Assembly: GCA_951799405.1 (NCBI GenBank)
Contig: OX637344.1
Span: 6,696,001-6,760,000, forward strand
Origin: Agapetus fuscipes
Taxonomy: Eukaryota > Arthropoda > Insecta > Trichoptera > Glossosomatidae
Length of the DNA: 64,000 nt
Direction of reading: 5' to 3'
This document shows positions 9,096-19,660 of the stretch, piece by piece. Under the pieces are notes generated by a model. The model made no database searches. It was not told where the DNA came from and saw only the letters and a program-made list of their open reading frames with translations. Made by a program: the position numbers and the translations under genes. The stretch's first letter is position 1. Each line of letters starts with the position of its first letter.

Positions 9096-9410
9096 GTTGT
9101 AGAAAAGAACGGGTTAATCTATATGTAATGTGCATTTTATTTGCATGTAGATGCAGTAGAGACGAGTAATAGCCAAATCATTAATTCATTCTGGAGGGAT
9201 GCGCTTACCAACGAAAAGCATTTCATTTTTATTTTCTCAAAAAAAAAATCTTCTCTCAAATTTAATCAACGTAACCAAGCCGGTGGCCATTATGTTATGA
9301 ATGTTCATAACCTTTTACTTCTTTTAATCAAATCTCCTATTTTTAAATATTTTTTTTGTCCATTAAAAAAATTGTCCTGGTTGAATTCAGTGAGGATTTT
9401 TTCGTGCATC
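9096..9410. other. Unassigned, with a short dispersed match
   Basis: Bases around 9207-9235 (TTACCAACGAAAAGCATTTC) match 17980-18010, so a dispersed repeat is present. I cannot classify it further. Confidence 0.4.
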
Positions 9411-9414
9411 AATT

Positions 9415-9648
9415 CGTCCCCCTAGTGCTTGTTTGGCTTATCTACCATTTGATTCAAAGATAGCATTTAAACGAAATTGTCTACACAATCTGAGTTAAGA
9501 AAAACGCGATAATGTGACAGTTGTTTTTCATATTTTCAAAATCAATTTCTAACATTCATAAGACACATTGGTCTCAGTACAGGTATTAAACATTGCACAT
9601 GTGAAATTACCTCTGTTGGAGATAAGACAAACAAGCGCTAAGGTGACG
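9415..9648. mobile_element. MITE-1 copy, 4-bp target duplication
   Basis: Ends are inverted repeats: CGTCCCCCTAGTGCTTGTTT on the left and, on the minus strand, CGTCACCTTAGCGCTTGTTT. Flanked by AATT at 9411-9414 and 9649-9652. No coding capacity. Four-base duplications are seen in Chapaev-type transposons, among others; the superfamily is not proven. Confidence 0.75.
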
Positions 9649-9693
9649 AATTAGTCAAAATATTTTCTCGCTTTGGTAGATTAGTTTATATTA

Positions 9694-9799
9694 AGGTCCG
9701 GTATTTTTACATATTTAATATTAGTAATCATGTCACTCGTGCGGGTAGTTTTTTCTTTCAGCTTAAAGTCACATAAGCTAACGTTGAAAGTACCGGCCA
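9694..9799. mobile_element. MITE-2 copy
   Basis: About 106-bp element with inverted ends AAGGTCCGGTATTTTTAC and its counterpart GTTGAAAGTACCGGCC. The inner AAAGTCACATAAGCTAACG block matches the copies at 49010 and 54204. Confidence 0.7.
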
Positions 9800-10215
9800 T
9801 AAATAGTTGTGTTTTCTGTATGTAGAAGGGGTAATTGTTCCGAGGCAGGGTCACCCATCAAAACAACGTGAATACGAGTAGTTAGGTGATGTAATAATAA
9901 CCCGCCAGTAGTGTGTAACATGCATTGAGTAACAATATAGAGGAGTAGAAACTAGCTTACGACATTGATACTTAGTTTGGAGTTTGGGACACAGTTGTCC
10001 CCGCAGACCTGTCAAAAACAACAATTTAAAAATCAAGTTCTCACATGTGAAATCCTGTATTTGTTTGCTTTTTTCATTATGTTTTTCGATACCCAATAAT
10101 TACACATGCCGTAATGTCTCAACATAATGCCTTTTACGTTTAAAAGTTCAACAAAATCGTTCAAAATATTTATAACGCGTGCGCACAATGTTCGCGCAGA
10201 AATGAAGAAATATCT
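9800..10215. other. Unassigned stretch
   Basis: No classifiable repeat or gene seen. Confidence 0.4.
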
Positions 10216-10468
10216 AATAATGATAATCTGATAATTAATCTGAGTTGCAAAGGTATATCACATTTGAGATTCATACAAATCCATTCACACAAGCAGACAC
10301 GTATAAGTTCATTGCTTACACATACCGCATGTAGACTTACAATATAAAAACCCAATCTCAAATGAACATAAGCCCTGCAACTCTTGCCGACGTTTCCTGA
10401 AACAGGGATGACATTGGCAAAGTGAACCATTTTTTTTACAGTATGGGTAGTCAGCCTCATGCCAATGC
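10216..10468 (-). mobile_element. Fam-A copy
   Basis: Minus-strand copy with the tail TAATCTGAGTTGCAAAGG, the GCAGACACGTATAAGTTC block and the hairpin CCTGAAACAGGG. It ends just short of the common 5' boundary. Confidence 0.88.
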
Positions 10469-10861
10469 TGCCAAAACTCTGGAAATATTTCATAGTTTCA
10501 TCCAAGTTTTTTTTTGTATACAACTAAATGACACAGTGAAGATCTTTTTTCTTTTTCTTACTAAGGACCATTTTAGCAAGTAAGTTGAAACAGATATTTA
10601 ATGTCTATTTTCGTTAACATACTTTCTAGTCCACAGATATCATAAGTCAATGGTTACATATTGTGTTGTATGGGTATTAGCTGCCCCACTAGCTGCTGCA
10701 GATCTAGTTCAAGTTTATGTCGGTGTATTGACGCACCGCACGCCCGACCTCCATGTCACACTATAACTTTTACTAACCTCTAGCTCAGTGCTTCTCAATT
10801 ACTTTTATGTCACGGCCTCCTGAATCTGACGGAATTAATCATTTCGATTTTGATGCCTTCC
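10469..10861. other. Mostly unassigned; possible single hAT end
   Basis: CAGTGCTTCTCAATTAC at about 10787 resembles a hAT terminal repeat. No partner end is found before the next Fam-A copy, so it is not called. Confidence 0.3.
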
Positions 10862-11190
10862 TTCCTTGACTGATAGGTTGGTATGCGGCTGACCACCCAC
10901 ACTGTAAAAAATGGTTCACTTTGCCAATGTCACCCCTGTTTCAGGGAATGTCGGCAAGAGTTGCAGGGCTTATGTTCATTTGAGGTTTGGATTTTATTTG
11001 TAAGTACACAATTAGCATTTGTAAGCGCGAACTACACGTGTTTGTTTGTGTGCATACATCTGAGAGATTTGAATGAATATATCCTTGCAACTTAAATGGC
11101 TCTTGAGGTGTGATACACACAAAAACAGCGCTCACCAAATAAATCAGCCTAATTTAATTGTTTTTTTTAATTACAGATTATAGATGCTAC
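10862..11190 (+). mobile_element. Fam-A copy interrupted by a LINE tail
   Basis: Starts at the common boundary (TTCCTTGACTGATAGG). It is broken at about 11099-11174 by a short 3' LINE tail, after which the last Fam-A bases (CAGATTATAGAT) resume. Confidence 0.85.
11099..11174 (+). mobile_element. Solo CR1/L2-like LINE 3' tail
   Basis: CTCTTGAGGTGTGATACACA, then an AACAGCGCTCACCAAATAAA block. It matches the 3' end of the LINE at 18600-19175 and of SINE-B at 30183. This is the shortest 5'-truncated form of that tail. Confidence 0.75.
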
Positions 11191-11243
11191 AATATAAATA
11201 TGGAAATATCGAAATAACTTCGTTTAATACAGTTATTTTCTTG

Positions 11244-11572
11244 GACCGGTCCATAGTCCAGTGGCAGCTTCGGACTCAATGGAAGGTTGTGGATTCGGAT
11301 CCCGGTGGAGCACAAAAAAAAATACAGTTTATATTTCCAAATATGCTCTTCGTTGGGTTGAAAAAAATTAAACCTTAATCAAAGACTGGTTACTAAAAAT
11401 GTCCATCCAGCCTTACAGCACCTGGGTCTTGCTTGAGTATTGGCGCTTTGTAACGACGACCAAGCTCGTACACCTCTGCGGCACAACAAGAAGTACCATA
11501 AACTCCTAGAGTCTCTAGAATCTAGGGAGTCTCCAGCATAGAATTTCTTAAAAAAAAAAAAAGTAAAAATTC
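11244..11572 (+). mobile_element. SINE-B with poly(A) end
   Basis: tRNA-headed SINE. The A-box region is ATAGTCCAGTGG and the B box GGATTCGGATCC is slightly altered. Body GCTCTTCGTTGGGTTG and CCAGCCTTACAGCACCTGGG, then CTCTGCGGCAC, a short self-complementary CTAGAGTCTCTAGAATCTAG block and an A run. It has no coding capacity. Confidence 0.9.
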
Positions 11573-11765
11573 TTCAGGTGGTAGATTTACGAATTGTCGT
11601 CAGCTTATAGATTTGTAGAACATCTTAAGGTGGTAGATTTGTTTAAATGGTTTCGTTTAGTAATAGTAAAATAATCTTCAGATGGTAGATTTGCCAAATT
11701 TTCAGGTTACAGATTGTACAAATAATTTGAGGTTGCTATTTTTGCAAATAACTCCATGTTGTACT
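11573..11765 (+). repeat. Degenerate minisatellite-like repeats
   Basis: At least five imperfect copies of a unit like CTTCAGGTGGTAGATTTG occur at irregular spacing (near 11574, 11597, 11627, 11680 and 11700). They follow the SINE-B poly(A) tail directly. Confidence 0.5.
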
Positions 11766-12171
11766 TCCAATTTTATTATACAGCTCCAGTTTACACATTA
11801 TTTCTGACATTAAAACATCCATGGGCTACCCATTAAATTTATATTTTGATTGAAACATATTGAGAATATTAGGTATAGAGACTGGTCTAGAACAGCCGCG
11901 TTGATCCTCCAGTATGTATTTACATATTATTATGAATGTATTTATGAGCTATCTATACTACAATATAAGTTATTATAAAACTCAGAAGCACGTGAATGAA
12001 GCGTCGTAATACATTTAGAAATAACAAGAATACGTTATGTACTAGAATAAATAATTAAGATTTATAGGTAAATGTTATGTTTTCTATCACTTTTCATGTA
12101 TCATCGACTGTAAAGAGTGGATGAGAAAAGCATCTTCGAAGAGTTATAATATATAATATTAAAATAGATTT
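11766..12171. other. Unassigned AT-rich stretch
   Basis: No gene or classifiable repeat seen. Confidence 0.4.
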
Positions 12172-12395
12172 GTGAAAAAGAATGCCATTCACTAACCTAT
12201 TTTGCCTGGCCAGTTTGCCTTCATGCAAAGCGGATGCTTGTATACATGCAATGACATCTTTTGAACCAGGGTTGAAGTTGTCGATAGGACACGGCGTAGG
12301 CGGGTTTCGAACCGGCGCTAGCTTCAATAACGCAAATTTGAGTGCCAATGCTTTATCCCCTCGATCATCCCAGCGACTTTTATTATTTGATTTCA
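12172..12395 (-). mobile_element. SINE-E copy, variant head
   Basis: Minus strand: GTCGCTGGGATGATCGAGGG head, B-box-like GGTTCGAAACCCGCC, AACCCTGGTTCAAAAGATG, and the shared 3' end TGGCCAGGCAAAATAGGTTA. The head differs from the other three copies, so it is a diverged subfamily or another tRNA head on the same tail. Confidence 0.75.
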
Positions 12396-12589
12396 TGAAT
12401 TGATGAGGCATTTATTTTGTAAACCTTTATTTTTCTTTCTTCATTGTTACTTCATAAATCCGGTAGTACGTTAGTCAATTGTACTTATTCTGTAATGTCC
12501 ATTCGAGAATTTTTCTTCTTTTGCCTGTTCTAGACCTTTTTTTCTCAAACTTCTCCTATCTTGTCTGCTGTCATCTATCTTTGCCATCT

Positions 12590-12835
12590 ATAATATATAT
12601 TATCTAAGTTGGAAATATTTATTGACATTTATGACTCTACATATTTAATAAATGTCACAATCAGGCACATGCATACTTACACATGCTGCATGTGTACGTA
12701 CAAAATAAACCAAACCTCACATGAGCATAAACTTTGCAACTCCTACCGCCTTTTCCTTGAAACAGAGTGGCATTAGCAAAAGTGAATCAAGTTTATACAG
12801 CACGGTGGAGCAGCCTGATACCAACCTATTGATCT
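12590..12835 (-). mobile_element. Fam-A subfamily 2 copy
   Basis: Minus-strand copy with AAACCTCACATGAGCATAAA and a subfamily-2 hairpin region. It ends ACCAACCTATTGATCTG. Confidence 0.82.
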
Positions 12836-12839
12836 GAAA

Positions 12840-13184
12840 AAAAAACTCCATATTTGAAAAAAGTAAAACATTTTGATTAGAAAAGTAGCTTTAACGAAAG
12901 TGTTTTAAAACTTTCAGTAGTAACTGAAATTAGTAGTTATAGAAAATTTACTGTTTTGTAAACATGATATTTTGGTTCTTACAAAATGATACCTACATGC
13001 TACTTTCTATATTTTCTAATCGTCTTCTATTTTTGTTCGCAAAAAAATACCACTCGAGATTAAGTTGTTGTTTTGGTAAGGCTGCCAAAAAAGCGTTGTC
13101 TAAATACAGGAATTGATTCATTGAACAAGTATTTTATACTTTATAGAAAGCTTGTTTTTTTCGAGATTTTTTATTTATTTTTGA
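12840..13184. other. Unassigned stretch
   Basis: AT-rich, nothing recognised. Confidence 0.4.
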
Positions 13185-13272
13185 AAACGGAACTAAGCTG
13201 CACGTATAGAGCAAATTTTTACCGCAGGGGTCACATATATCGTGTGGAACCCATTTTTTTACAGGGAGAAAG
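13185..13272 (-). mobile_element. SINE-C 3' fragment
   Basis: Contains AACTAAGCTGCACGTATAG and ACCGCAGGGGTCACATATA, the inverse of the SINE-C 3' end. Confidence 0.6.
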
Positions 13273-13361
13273 TTTTTAAATTACACTTTGTTTTCAGTTT
13301 GTAAATTTCATGACAACCGAAACGAAAACGTCGATTTTTTTTTTATCCAATCTTTTTCCTT

Positions 13362-13655
13362 CCTTGACTAATTACTTGTTATGAATACCTCGGACCTTGT
13401 ATAATAGGTTGGTATGAGGCTGACTACCCATAATGTTAAGAATGCTTCACTTTACCAATGTCACCCCTGTTTCTGGGAAGGTCGGCAAAAGTTGCGGGGT
13501 TAATGTTAATTTGAGGCTTGAATTTTAATTTGTAATACACATGCTGCATTTGTAGGCGTAAATTTACACGTTTTGTTTGTGAGCATGCATTAAATATGAA
13601 TTTTAATTTTTTCTAAAGTGTTAATATATCTTTACAACTTAGATTATAGATTATA
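13362..13655 (+). mobile_element. Fam-A copy with small 5' insertion
   Basis: Starts TTCCTTGACTAATTACTTG. About 40 extra bases separate the boundary motif from ATAGGTTGGTATGAGG. The rest is a normal Fam-A ending TTAGATTATAGATTATA. Confidence 0.85.
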
Positions 13656-14894
13656 TAGATGTAGATTCTAGATCACTTTTAATAGGAATCATTTCAGGAA
13701 TATTGTAGATTTTTTCCTGAAAATATCATTCAAATCGATTGAGCGGTTTAGTAGTCTATTAGTATTATATATGTTAATGCATACATGCATTCCATTTTGT
13801 ATTATTAGATTTTCATTGTTTCTGTAGCCCTGGAAATTCCAGATTGTTTCGTGCATTTTTGTTAGACCAGCTCGTTTTATCTGACATTTTGATTTACTGT
13901 TGTTTTCCTGCAATCTGCAGTGTAAGAGTTGGAGTTCGCAATAGTTCAAATTTTATGAATTTCGATATGATAATAGACAATAATATTAATATTTTTGCAG
14001 TCTGCTATTGTGTGTAGCTCGCTCGCATGAAAAATAATACTACTTGATAACTGTCCTGAGGAACGTTTGAGTGGCTTGATGTGAACAAGCCATTAGGCAA
14101 TTTTATACTAAACAACTATCCTAAATAATTTGGAATCTAGAATATAGATTAATGTAACTTTGACTGTTCAACTAGAGGTGGCCAGAGCCTTTGCAAAGTT
14201 ACAATATAACTATTTATGACATTTCCAAAACACCTAGATTTGCTGCTATGGTTCTATACACGTTCTATACGATTCAATGGATTTGGAACAAATTTTATAA
14301 AATATACAATTGTGACGGGTCGCCACGGAAAAGGTAAGCAAATATTTTTTATCAGTTTCTAAAGGCCCTAGTATTATAGAAGTATGACGTTTGCCCGCTG
14401 AAAGTCAATATAATATTTTGAAACATAAGTCCATTGTCCTTGTAATTGCAGTCCATACTACCCCCTTGTAAGGATAAGTCTGAATATTCGAGAATATTGT
14501 AGAGGTACTGTCTCTACTATCGTTGTCTCTGCAATGAACACAATGACTTTGAAATTGACGTATCGTTATCGCGGCTATTATTGTAGGAGCATATCACCCA
14601 TTTAAAATGTAATAACATTATTACCCAAGTATCAAAGTTGACCAAAAAATGTACGGAAACTTAAACGCTCAGTTAAAGACGCTGCTTCAGTTCCGTATAT
14701 TTCTTGTAACGCTCTAGTTGAGTTTTAATGTAAACTTGTATAATTTAAAGTACAATAACATTGAATGCATAGCAGCCCTAGTATAAAACAGACCAATAGA
14801 ATTTAATAAAAATTACAGGAACTAAAAAGTTCATAAAAAACGCTGTTTGAATGTGGATAGTTTTTTTTTGTACACGATATTAATTTTTTGAGTT
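13656..14894. other. Unassigned region, 1.2 kb
   Basis: On the minus strand, AAACCGCTCAATCGATTTGA near 13740 is a phrase often seen inside mobile elements, but no ends are visible. CCTGAGGAACGTTTGAG near 14055 looks like a hammerhead-type PLE junction with stem II deleted. Neither is firm. Confidence 0.35.
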
Positions 14895-15090
14895 TTGGGC
14901 CTGTTGCACCAAACTTCAATCAGACAAAAAACAAAATTAAGTGTGATTTTTCCCATCAAAAAAAAAAAAATGGTTGCATATACGTAAACCAGCTAATGTA
15001 CATCATATTTCCTGTTCAAATTCCATCAAATTATTACCCACTTCCGAAAAATATTTAACCGAGGTCCTTACCAGAATTAATTGTATAAAA
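14895..15090. mobile_element. MITE-5 copy
   Basis: Begins GGGCCTGTTGCACCAAACTT and AATCAGACAAAAA. Its right part (TTCAAATTCCATCAAATTAT) is the inverse of the interior of the copy at 63331-63518. The right terminal repeat is lost. Confidence 0.6.
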
Positions 15091-15335
15091 TATTGGAGTT
15101 TTACGCTGATGATGCCGGAGAGTTGTTTTCCGGGATCTGTTGCCGTGGTCTGTGGGATCTGGAACTTCTGGACGTTTCATCACAGTTTCATCAACACCAT
15201 ATTTATCAATGCACCTTCACGCTGAAGAAGTCCCATCGTAGACAAGGGTTAAACCTCTGGAAGCTCCAGTTCCCACAAACCACGCCGACATATCCCGGAA
15301 AGCAACTATCCTATTTCAAAGATGTTTTCCAATAT
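15091..15335 (+). repeat. Dispersed repeat shared with 59365-59495
   Basis: CTGATGATGCCGGAGAGTTG and TTGCCGTGGTCTGTGGGATC match 59380-59450. AACGCTGAAGAACCCTATCG at 42982 matches its later part. An open frame runs across it, but the peptide is not recognisable. Confidence 0.5.
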
Positions 15336-15865
15336 GAAAAAAAAATTGTAACAATGGTTGAGAATTAATGTTCTACATTGAAATGATATTTTTACCAATA
15401 ATATTGTTATACATAAGTTGATACACTAAAGTAATTGTACTTATATTAAATAAGTACTTATAATATATTATATTACTGCTCGTAAATATTTTTATTATCG
15501 GGACAACAGAGGACTCGAGAAGTCAAAATGCAAACAATAATTCAAACCAGTGGCGTAGCTCGGATCAGGGACTATTTAAAAAAATGGCGGGTGAGCAAAA
15601 CAAAATGTTAATATGGAATATTTTCATATAGGTGAAGGAAAAAATGACATGAATACAAAAAAATATGTGTAGGTATAAAAACAGATCCAAATAGAATTGG
15701 GCTTCTAAAACCTACCTGCTTATTTTAATTTTTTATAAGAAAAGGAATCTCATGTAACGCAATCTACAGCTGATATTATTCACAGTTTACCTTGATTTTG
15801 TCAGATAATATGGTTACATTGTTATCTCTCAGATATTGCAAAATTATTAAACCTTGTTAAATTAT
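15336..15865. other. Unassigned AT-rich stretch
   Basis: Nothing recognised on either strand. Confidence 0.4.
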
Positions 15866-16082
15866 TTTTGTATGAGACTGACCAACACTACTTTAAAAAA
15901 CGGTTCATTTGCCAATTCAGCCCCCTTTTCAGAGAAGGGTGGTAAGAGTAACAGGGCTCATGTTCATCTGAGGTTTGTTTTATTTATTTTATAAGAAATT
16001 GCACAAGCAGCATGTGTAAGCAAGAACTTATACGTGTATGCTCGTAGGCGTGCACTAAATATGAATAGTAAATGTTACATTC
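15866..16082 (+). mobile_element. Fam-A copy, diverged
   Basis: TTTGTATGAGACTGACCAAC, CCTTTTCAGAGAAGGGTGG and GCAAGAACTTATACGTGTAT blocks in order. The 3' tail is replaced by a SINE-C fragment. Confidence 0.75.
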
Positions 16083-16083
16083 A

Positions 16084-16190
16084 ACACAAGTAAGCTGCAC
16101 ATACACACGTTATTTCTTCCTGCATTGTCCTGGAAGGTGAAGGGTCTCATGTGGCGAGTGAAACCTATTTATTTTCACAGTAAGTAATGC
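16084..16190 (-). mobile_element. SINE-C 3' fragment
   Basis: AAGTAAGCTGCACATACAC and TCATGTGGCGAGTGAAACCT are the inverse of the SINE-C 3' part. Confidence 0.6.
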
Positions 16191-16339
16191 AAGCTCTCTA
16201 ACAACTGAGTTGTAGATAGTTTTAGATGGTTATATTTGGTTCGTGTAGTGATTTTTGATTGAACAGATTTGCGTCGTTATGAATTGGCCGACTGCACTGG
16301 TGCACTAAGTACTAAGTAGGTAGATTGCTCAGAAGTGTA

Positions 16340-16525
16340 GAGAGATTCGCGGGCTGGTCCACTTGGTTTCAGTCGTCGGAACGTAGCTCTGCTATTTCTG
16401 TGCGCGTTGCAACGGCGCCGAAAGATTCTCTCCGCGACCTTGTCACGTCCTTGCGGGCTAAGTTACCGCCAGAGCGGCGCACGGGACGGTCGTCTGCACA
16501 GCATCACTCCCCGCGCGCGACTAAA
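16340..16525 (+). promoter_or_regulatory. CpG-rich block, candidate core promoter
   Basis: The densest CpG cluster in the window that is not inside a transposon, in otherwise AT-rich sequence. It contains TTTCAGTCGTCGG at 16368-16380, which fits the arthropod initiator TCAGTY with the start A at 16371. I do not see a TATA box or a clear downstream promoter element. It is unique within the window. The direction comes from the ATG-free leader and the donor-like site downstream. Confidence 0.4.
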
Positions 16526-16674
16526 CAGCCATAAAAAATAAACAACATAAACAAACCGGCTGTCAACCCCATCGAACAAAAATAAAAATCGTTCCATATT
16601 CAAATTCAAATCCAGTGGTGTGAAGTGTAAAATTTTAGTGCTCCAAATTCAAGTGGATTTTAGCGGCGACTAAA
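16371..16674 (+). other. Candidate non-coding first exon (5' leader)
   Basis: From the putative initiator to the donor-like AAA/GTGAGG at 16674/16675 there is not a single ATG on the plus strand. The ATG-free stretch in fact extends from about 16280 to past 16800. The leader turns from CpG-rich to A-rich (AAAAAATAAACAACATAAAC) and ends TTTTAGCGGCGACTAAA. A long T run follows in the presumed intron. This is what a spliced 5' untranslated exon would look like, but no transcript supports it here. The next good plus-strand exon candidate is at 37809. Confidence 0.35.
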
Positions 16675-17240
16675 GTGAGGTTAGTTCGGTTTTACTTTCA
16701 TTTGTTTTATTTTTTTTTTTTTTTTTACACTCAATTTGATAAGGAATACACAAGTTTACATATCGTTTCTACTCTATTTTAATAGCTGATTAGATAGCGA
16801 AACATAACCATTAATTTGTAATTTTGATATGATGTAAAAATCACTTTGGTTTCTAAAAATATTCTAGCGCCCGCCTACGTTTTCTGTACATTTTGTATTT
16901 ACATAACACTCGAACCATCAGCTGTTTGCTTTTAATGCGAAAACTATTTTATCTTTACAAATAATCGGGACCTATTTAAAATTCTAAGTTCAATAACCCG
17001 TCGACTAATTTATTGGTGCAAAAAACAATAACAATCGAGGTAGGTTGAAATGATGATAAAATTCTGAATTTGTAGCTTATTTGATGCTATGTAGCTACAA
17101 ACCTTATAGTTAAATGAAAATAAATAATAAGCAACTGAAATATTTTTGTAAAAAAACTTTTACTGGCATGGTTTGCAGTTTTAACAATAATTTATAAAAT
17201 TTAAAACGGCAAACTTAAGAGAATTGTGTACGTGTTTTTT
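16675..17240. other. Unassigned; presumed intron start
   Basis: AT-rich with a long T run. GATGATAAAATTCTGAATTT near 17052 also occurs at the SINE-C dimer variant near 22885, so part may be a SINE-C-type 3' end. Confidence 0.4.
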
Positions 17241-17254
17241 TTCAGTTCACAGGT

Positions 17255-17485
17255 ACAGGTATGTGGCTGACCACCAATTCTGTAAAAATTGATTCACTTT
17301 TTCCAATGTAACCCATGCTGCAGGGAATGGCCCAAGAGTTGCAAGGTTTATATAAGGTTTTTTTATTTTTCTTGTTCATATGCAGCCGGTATAAGCACGA
17401 ACCTACACGTGTCAGCTTATGGACATGCATTACATATGAATCTTAAATATTAATATATCCTTGCAACATTTATAGATAGATCGAT
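17255..17485 (+). mobile_element. Fam-A copy, diverged
   Basis: GTATGTGGCTGACCACCAAT, CATGCTGCAGGGAATGGCCC, GCACGAACCTACACGTGTCA and a degenerate GATAGATCGATA tail. Confidence 0.78.
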
Positions 17486-18263
17486 ACGGGTTGGAATGAA
17501 GCTTCCTTGTTTCTTCACCCCTACAGAAAGGGAAAGCCACCCCCAAGTTTCGTTTTGAGGTCAAACTGGAGTATAATATCCCATGTATCCTATATAATAA
17601 TATGTTTGTACGATTGCGTGGAATTTTCTACCGCTCTTCATTTCTCACGTAGGCAAGACAATTTATTTATGATAACACGTTTTATAATATGATTGTCTTC
17701 TCTTACGAATTCACAATTATATTTATCATCAAACTAGCTCTACGACGTCTTGCCCAATTTGCTATTAATTTGATAGTGATCGTTTTGTGAAATTGTATTC
17801 AGAAAAAGCTATTGAGAAGAAAATACTTCAAAAAAAATGTTCAGTTTTCCCTAATATGAAAATCTTTCCAGATATTGTTCCATTTTTTTTTTTGCTATAT
17901 TACTTACCTGTCCAAGACAACCAACATCATTTAAAAATAAAAAGTAGCCATATCGGTTCAGCCATTCTCAGTTGATGCAGTTACCAACGAAGAGTATTTC
18001 ATTTTTATTATACAAATTTAAACAACCGAGGTGAGACATGATGTGACCTGATTTAATTTATTATTTTTAGACGTTTTTTTTAACAATGATAAGAAAATTA
18101 GCATCCAACTTTTTGAGGTGCTGTTCTTGAAGACGTTACATGAGCTTTCTACACTTTTATCATTTGTGATAACATTCTGAAGAGAAAATAGTCACCGTGA
18201 GACTGACCATAAATATTGTAAAAATTGCTCCTATCTTGAGTTGTAGAGGTTTTTTTTCTTAGT
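17486..18263. other. Unassigned, with one dispersed match
   Basis: Bases 17980-18010 match 9207-9235. An acceptor-like CACCCCTACAG at about 17525 is followed by only a few codons before a weak donor, so no exon is called. Confidence 0.35.
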
Positions 18264-18425
18264 GGCTTCTCACACTAAACGTGCTCTTCCCGGTTTGTCT
18301 ATAGTATTTTCCATGTGCCGGGGAGGAAGTCTAGTAGTGTACAGCGATTTATGAAAACATTCACACGGTTTGTTTGGTAATCCATCGACAAACCGGGCAG
18401 AATGCCCTGTGTGTGAAATGGGCCT
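18264..18425. mobile_element. MITE-3 copy
   Basis: Inverted ends: GGCTTCTCACACTAAACGTG on the left; on the minus strand GGCCCATTTCACACACAGGG on the right. Both are followed by CCCGGTTTGTC. Related copies lie at 60351 and 62426. No coding capacity. Confidence 0.7.
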
Positions 18426-18599
18426 GAATGGTCTGTTAACTTCATGTCAAGGGACGGGATATAAAGTCTTGTAACGTTATCGCTTATTTATGATACAAGT
18501 ATGTATTATCGCGATAATGTATCTGATATTATAGCACGGTGTGTTATCCAATTGCCCAAATAGATAAAGTGCCTGCTGTGACGTCAGATGCGACTCGAA

Positions 18600-19175
18600 T
18601 TGGGGTCCTTCTCTAGTGACACGAGCACCCTCTTGGCGCGATCACACGAGTAAAGTAGGCAATAGAGAGCCAGCGAAGATAGTAGCTAGTACTACGTGTC
18701 CCAGATTATATACAATACATAGCTCACATCACTCCGCTGTTAAAAACACTACATTGGCTTCGTTTCCCGGAGAGGGTGGTCTACCGTGTTTGTGTGATGG
18801 TATATAAAGCCATCAATGGCTTGGCTCCACCTTATTTGACTGACATGATGTTACCTGTTGATGGGTGTAAGGAGGCAGACACTCAGATCCGTGGGCGATG
18901 GATTAGTTAACTTGGTTTAGCCACGCCGTCAGATTCGTACAAATTTCGGAGACCGCGCGCTTTCCGTGTTGCGGGTTCGGTGGAGTGGAACAGACTGCAA
19001 CCCGGAGTGAAGAACTCCAAATCTGTGGGTGTATTTCGCGGAGCACTCAAGACACACCTTTTTAGAAAGTCTTATCTATGATCGGAGAGGGCCCTTGAGG
19101 TGTGACACACACAAAAACGGCGCTCTCTTATCATTTGTAATTTAAAATAAATTAGCCTGATATTATATACACTCT
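18600..19175 (+). mobile_element. CR1/L2-like LINE, carboxy terminus and 3' end
   Basis: Plus-strand translation with frame breaks shows the hallmark carboxy-terminal blocks of CR1/L2/Rex-type reverse transcriptases: LHWLRFPERVVYRVC, VYKAINGLAPPYLTDMM, AFRVAGSVEWNRL and FRGALKTHLFRKSYL. An in-frame stop and at least one shift after TPSDSYKF show it is dead. The 3' untranslated end (CTTGAGGTGTGACACACACA) matches the tail of SINE-B at 30183, which makes it the likely partner LINE of that SINE type. The polymerase core is absent. Confidence 0.82.
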
Positions 19176-19187
19176 TATTACACTGTC

Positions 19188-19412
19188 AGAGGTAGTGTGA
19201 AAGGAAAAAGAGGTAAGAGACGACCGAGAAAAGTATGAATTGAGAAGATTGTGAAAGAATGGGATGTACAAAGCGGGCGTAAAAGAAGAAAATGTATGAA
19301 AAAGGTGATGGATATGAATAATTGAAAGAGGTATGTAAGGATAGGAAAAAATGGAGGCAGCTCTGCAGAGGCTCTGGCCACTCAGAATGGCGACAGAGTT
19401 ACAGTTACAGTA
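19188..19412 (+). mobile_element. RTE-b LINE carboxy-terminal fragment
   Basis: GTGAAAGGAAAAAGAGG start, then KEWDVQSGRKRRKCMKKV and a KDRKKW-equivalent region after a frame break. The end is GCTCTGGCCACTCAGAATGG and a GTTACA-type tail. Closest relative in the window is 30605. Confidence 0.75.
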
Positions 19413-19431
19413 TACAACTACACTCTAACGG

Positions 19432-19660
19432 TTTTTTTTTCACACATAGCAAATCCATGGCTTAACCACAACCTAACGTGAATTTACCGTACGAAAAAAC
19501 GATGATCCATGGATGAGCTATGGATAAAATGTCTATTGAATAACCCGGTTACAGTTTTTTTCACACACAGCAAATCCATGGCTCAACCGAAACCTAACGT
19601 GAATTTTCCATACAAAAAAAACGATGATCCATGGATCAAATACTGTGTGGAAACACTGTA
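19432..19660 (-). mobile_element. Two tandem MITE-6 units
   Basis: Two adjacent copies of a unit with TCACACATAGCAAATCCATG and AACGATGATCCATGGAT. The second starts at about 19549. On the minus strand they match the GTTATTCA / CCATGGATCATCGTTTTTT structure of the other MITE-6 copies. Confidence 0.6.

Noticed and set aside
14050..14080. Another hammerhead core (CCTGAGGAACGTTTGAG)
   Set aside because: Stem II and the second half of the core are missing; it may be a deleted copy but cannot be supported.
16325..16534. 69-codon open frame across the CpG-rich block
   Set aside because: It has no ATG and a composition explained by GC-rich promoter or leader sequence. The absence of ATG is itself the more telling feature.
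17500..17565. Microexon after CACCCCTACAG
   Set aside because: The only downstream donor (GAG/GTCAAA) is weak and the open stretch is about a dozen codons.
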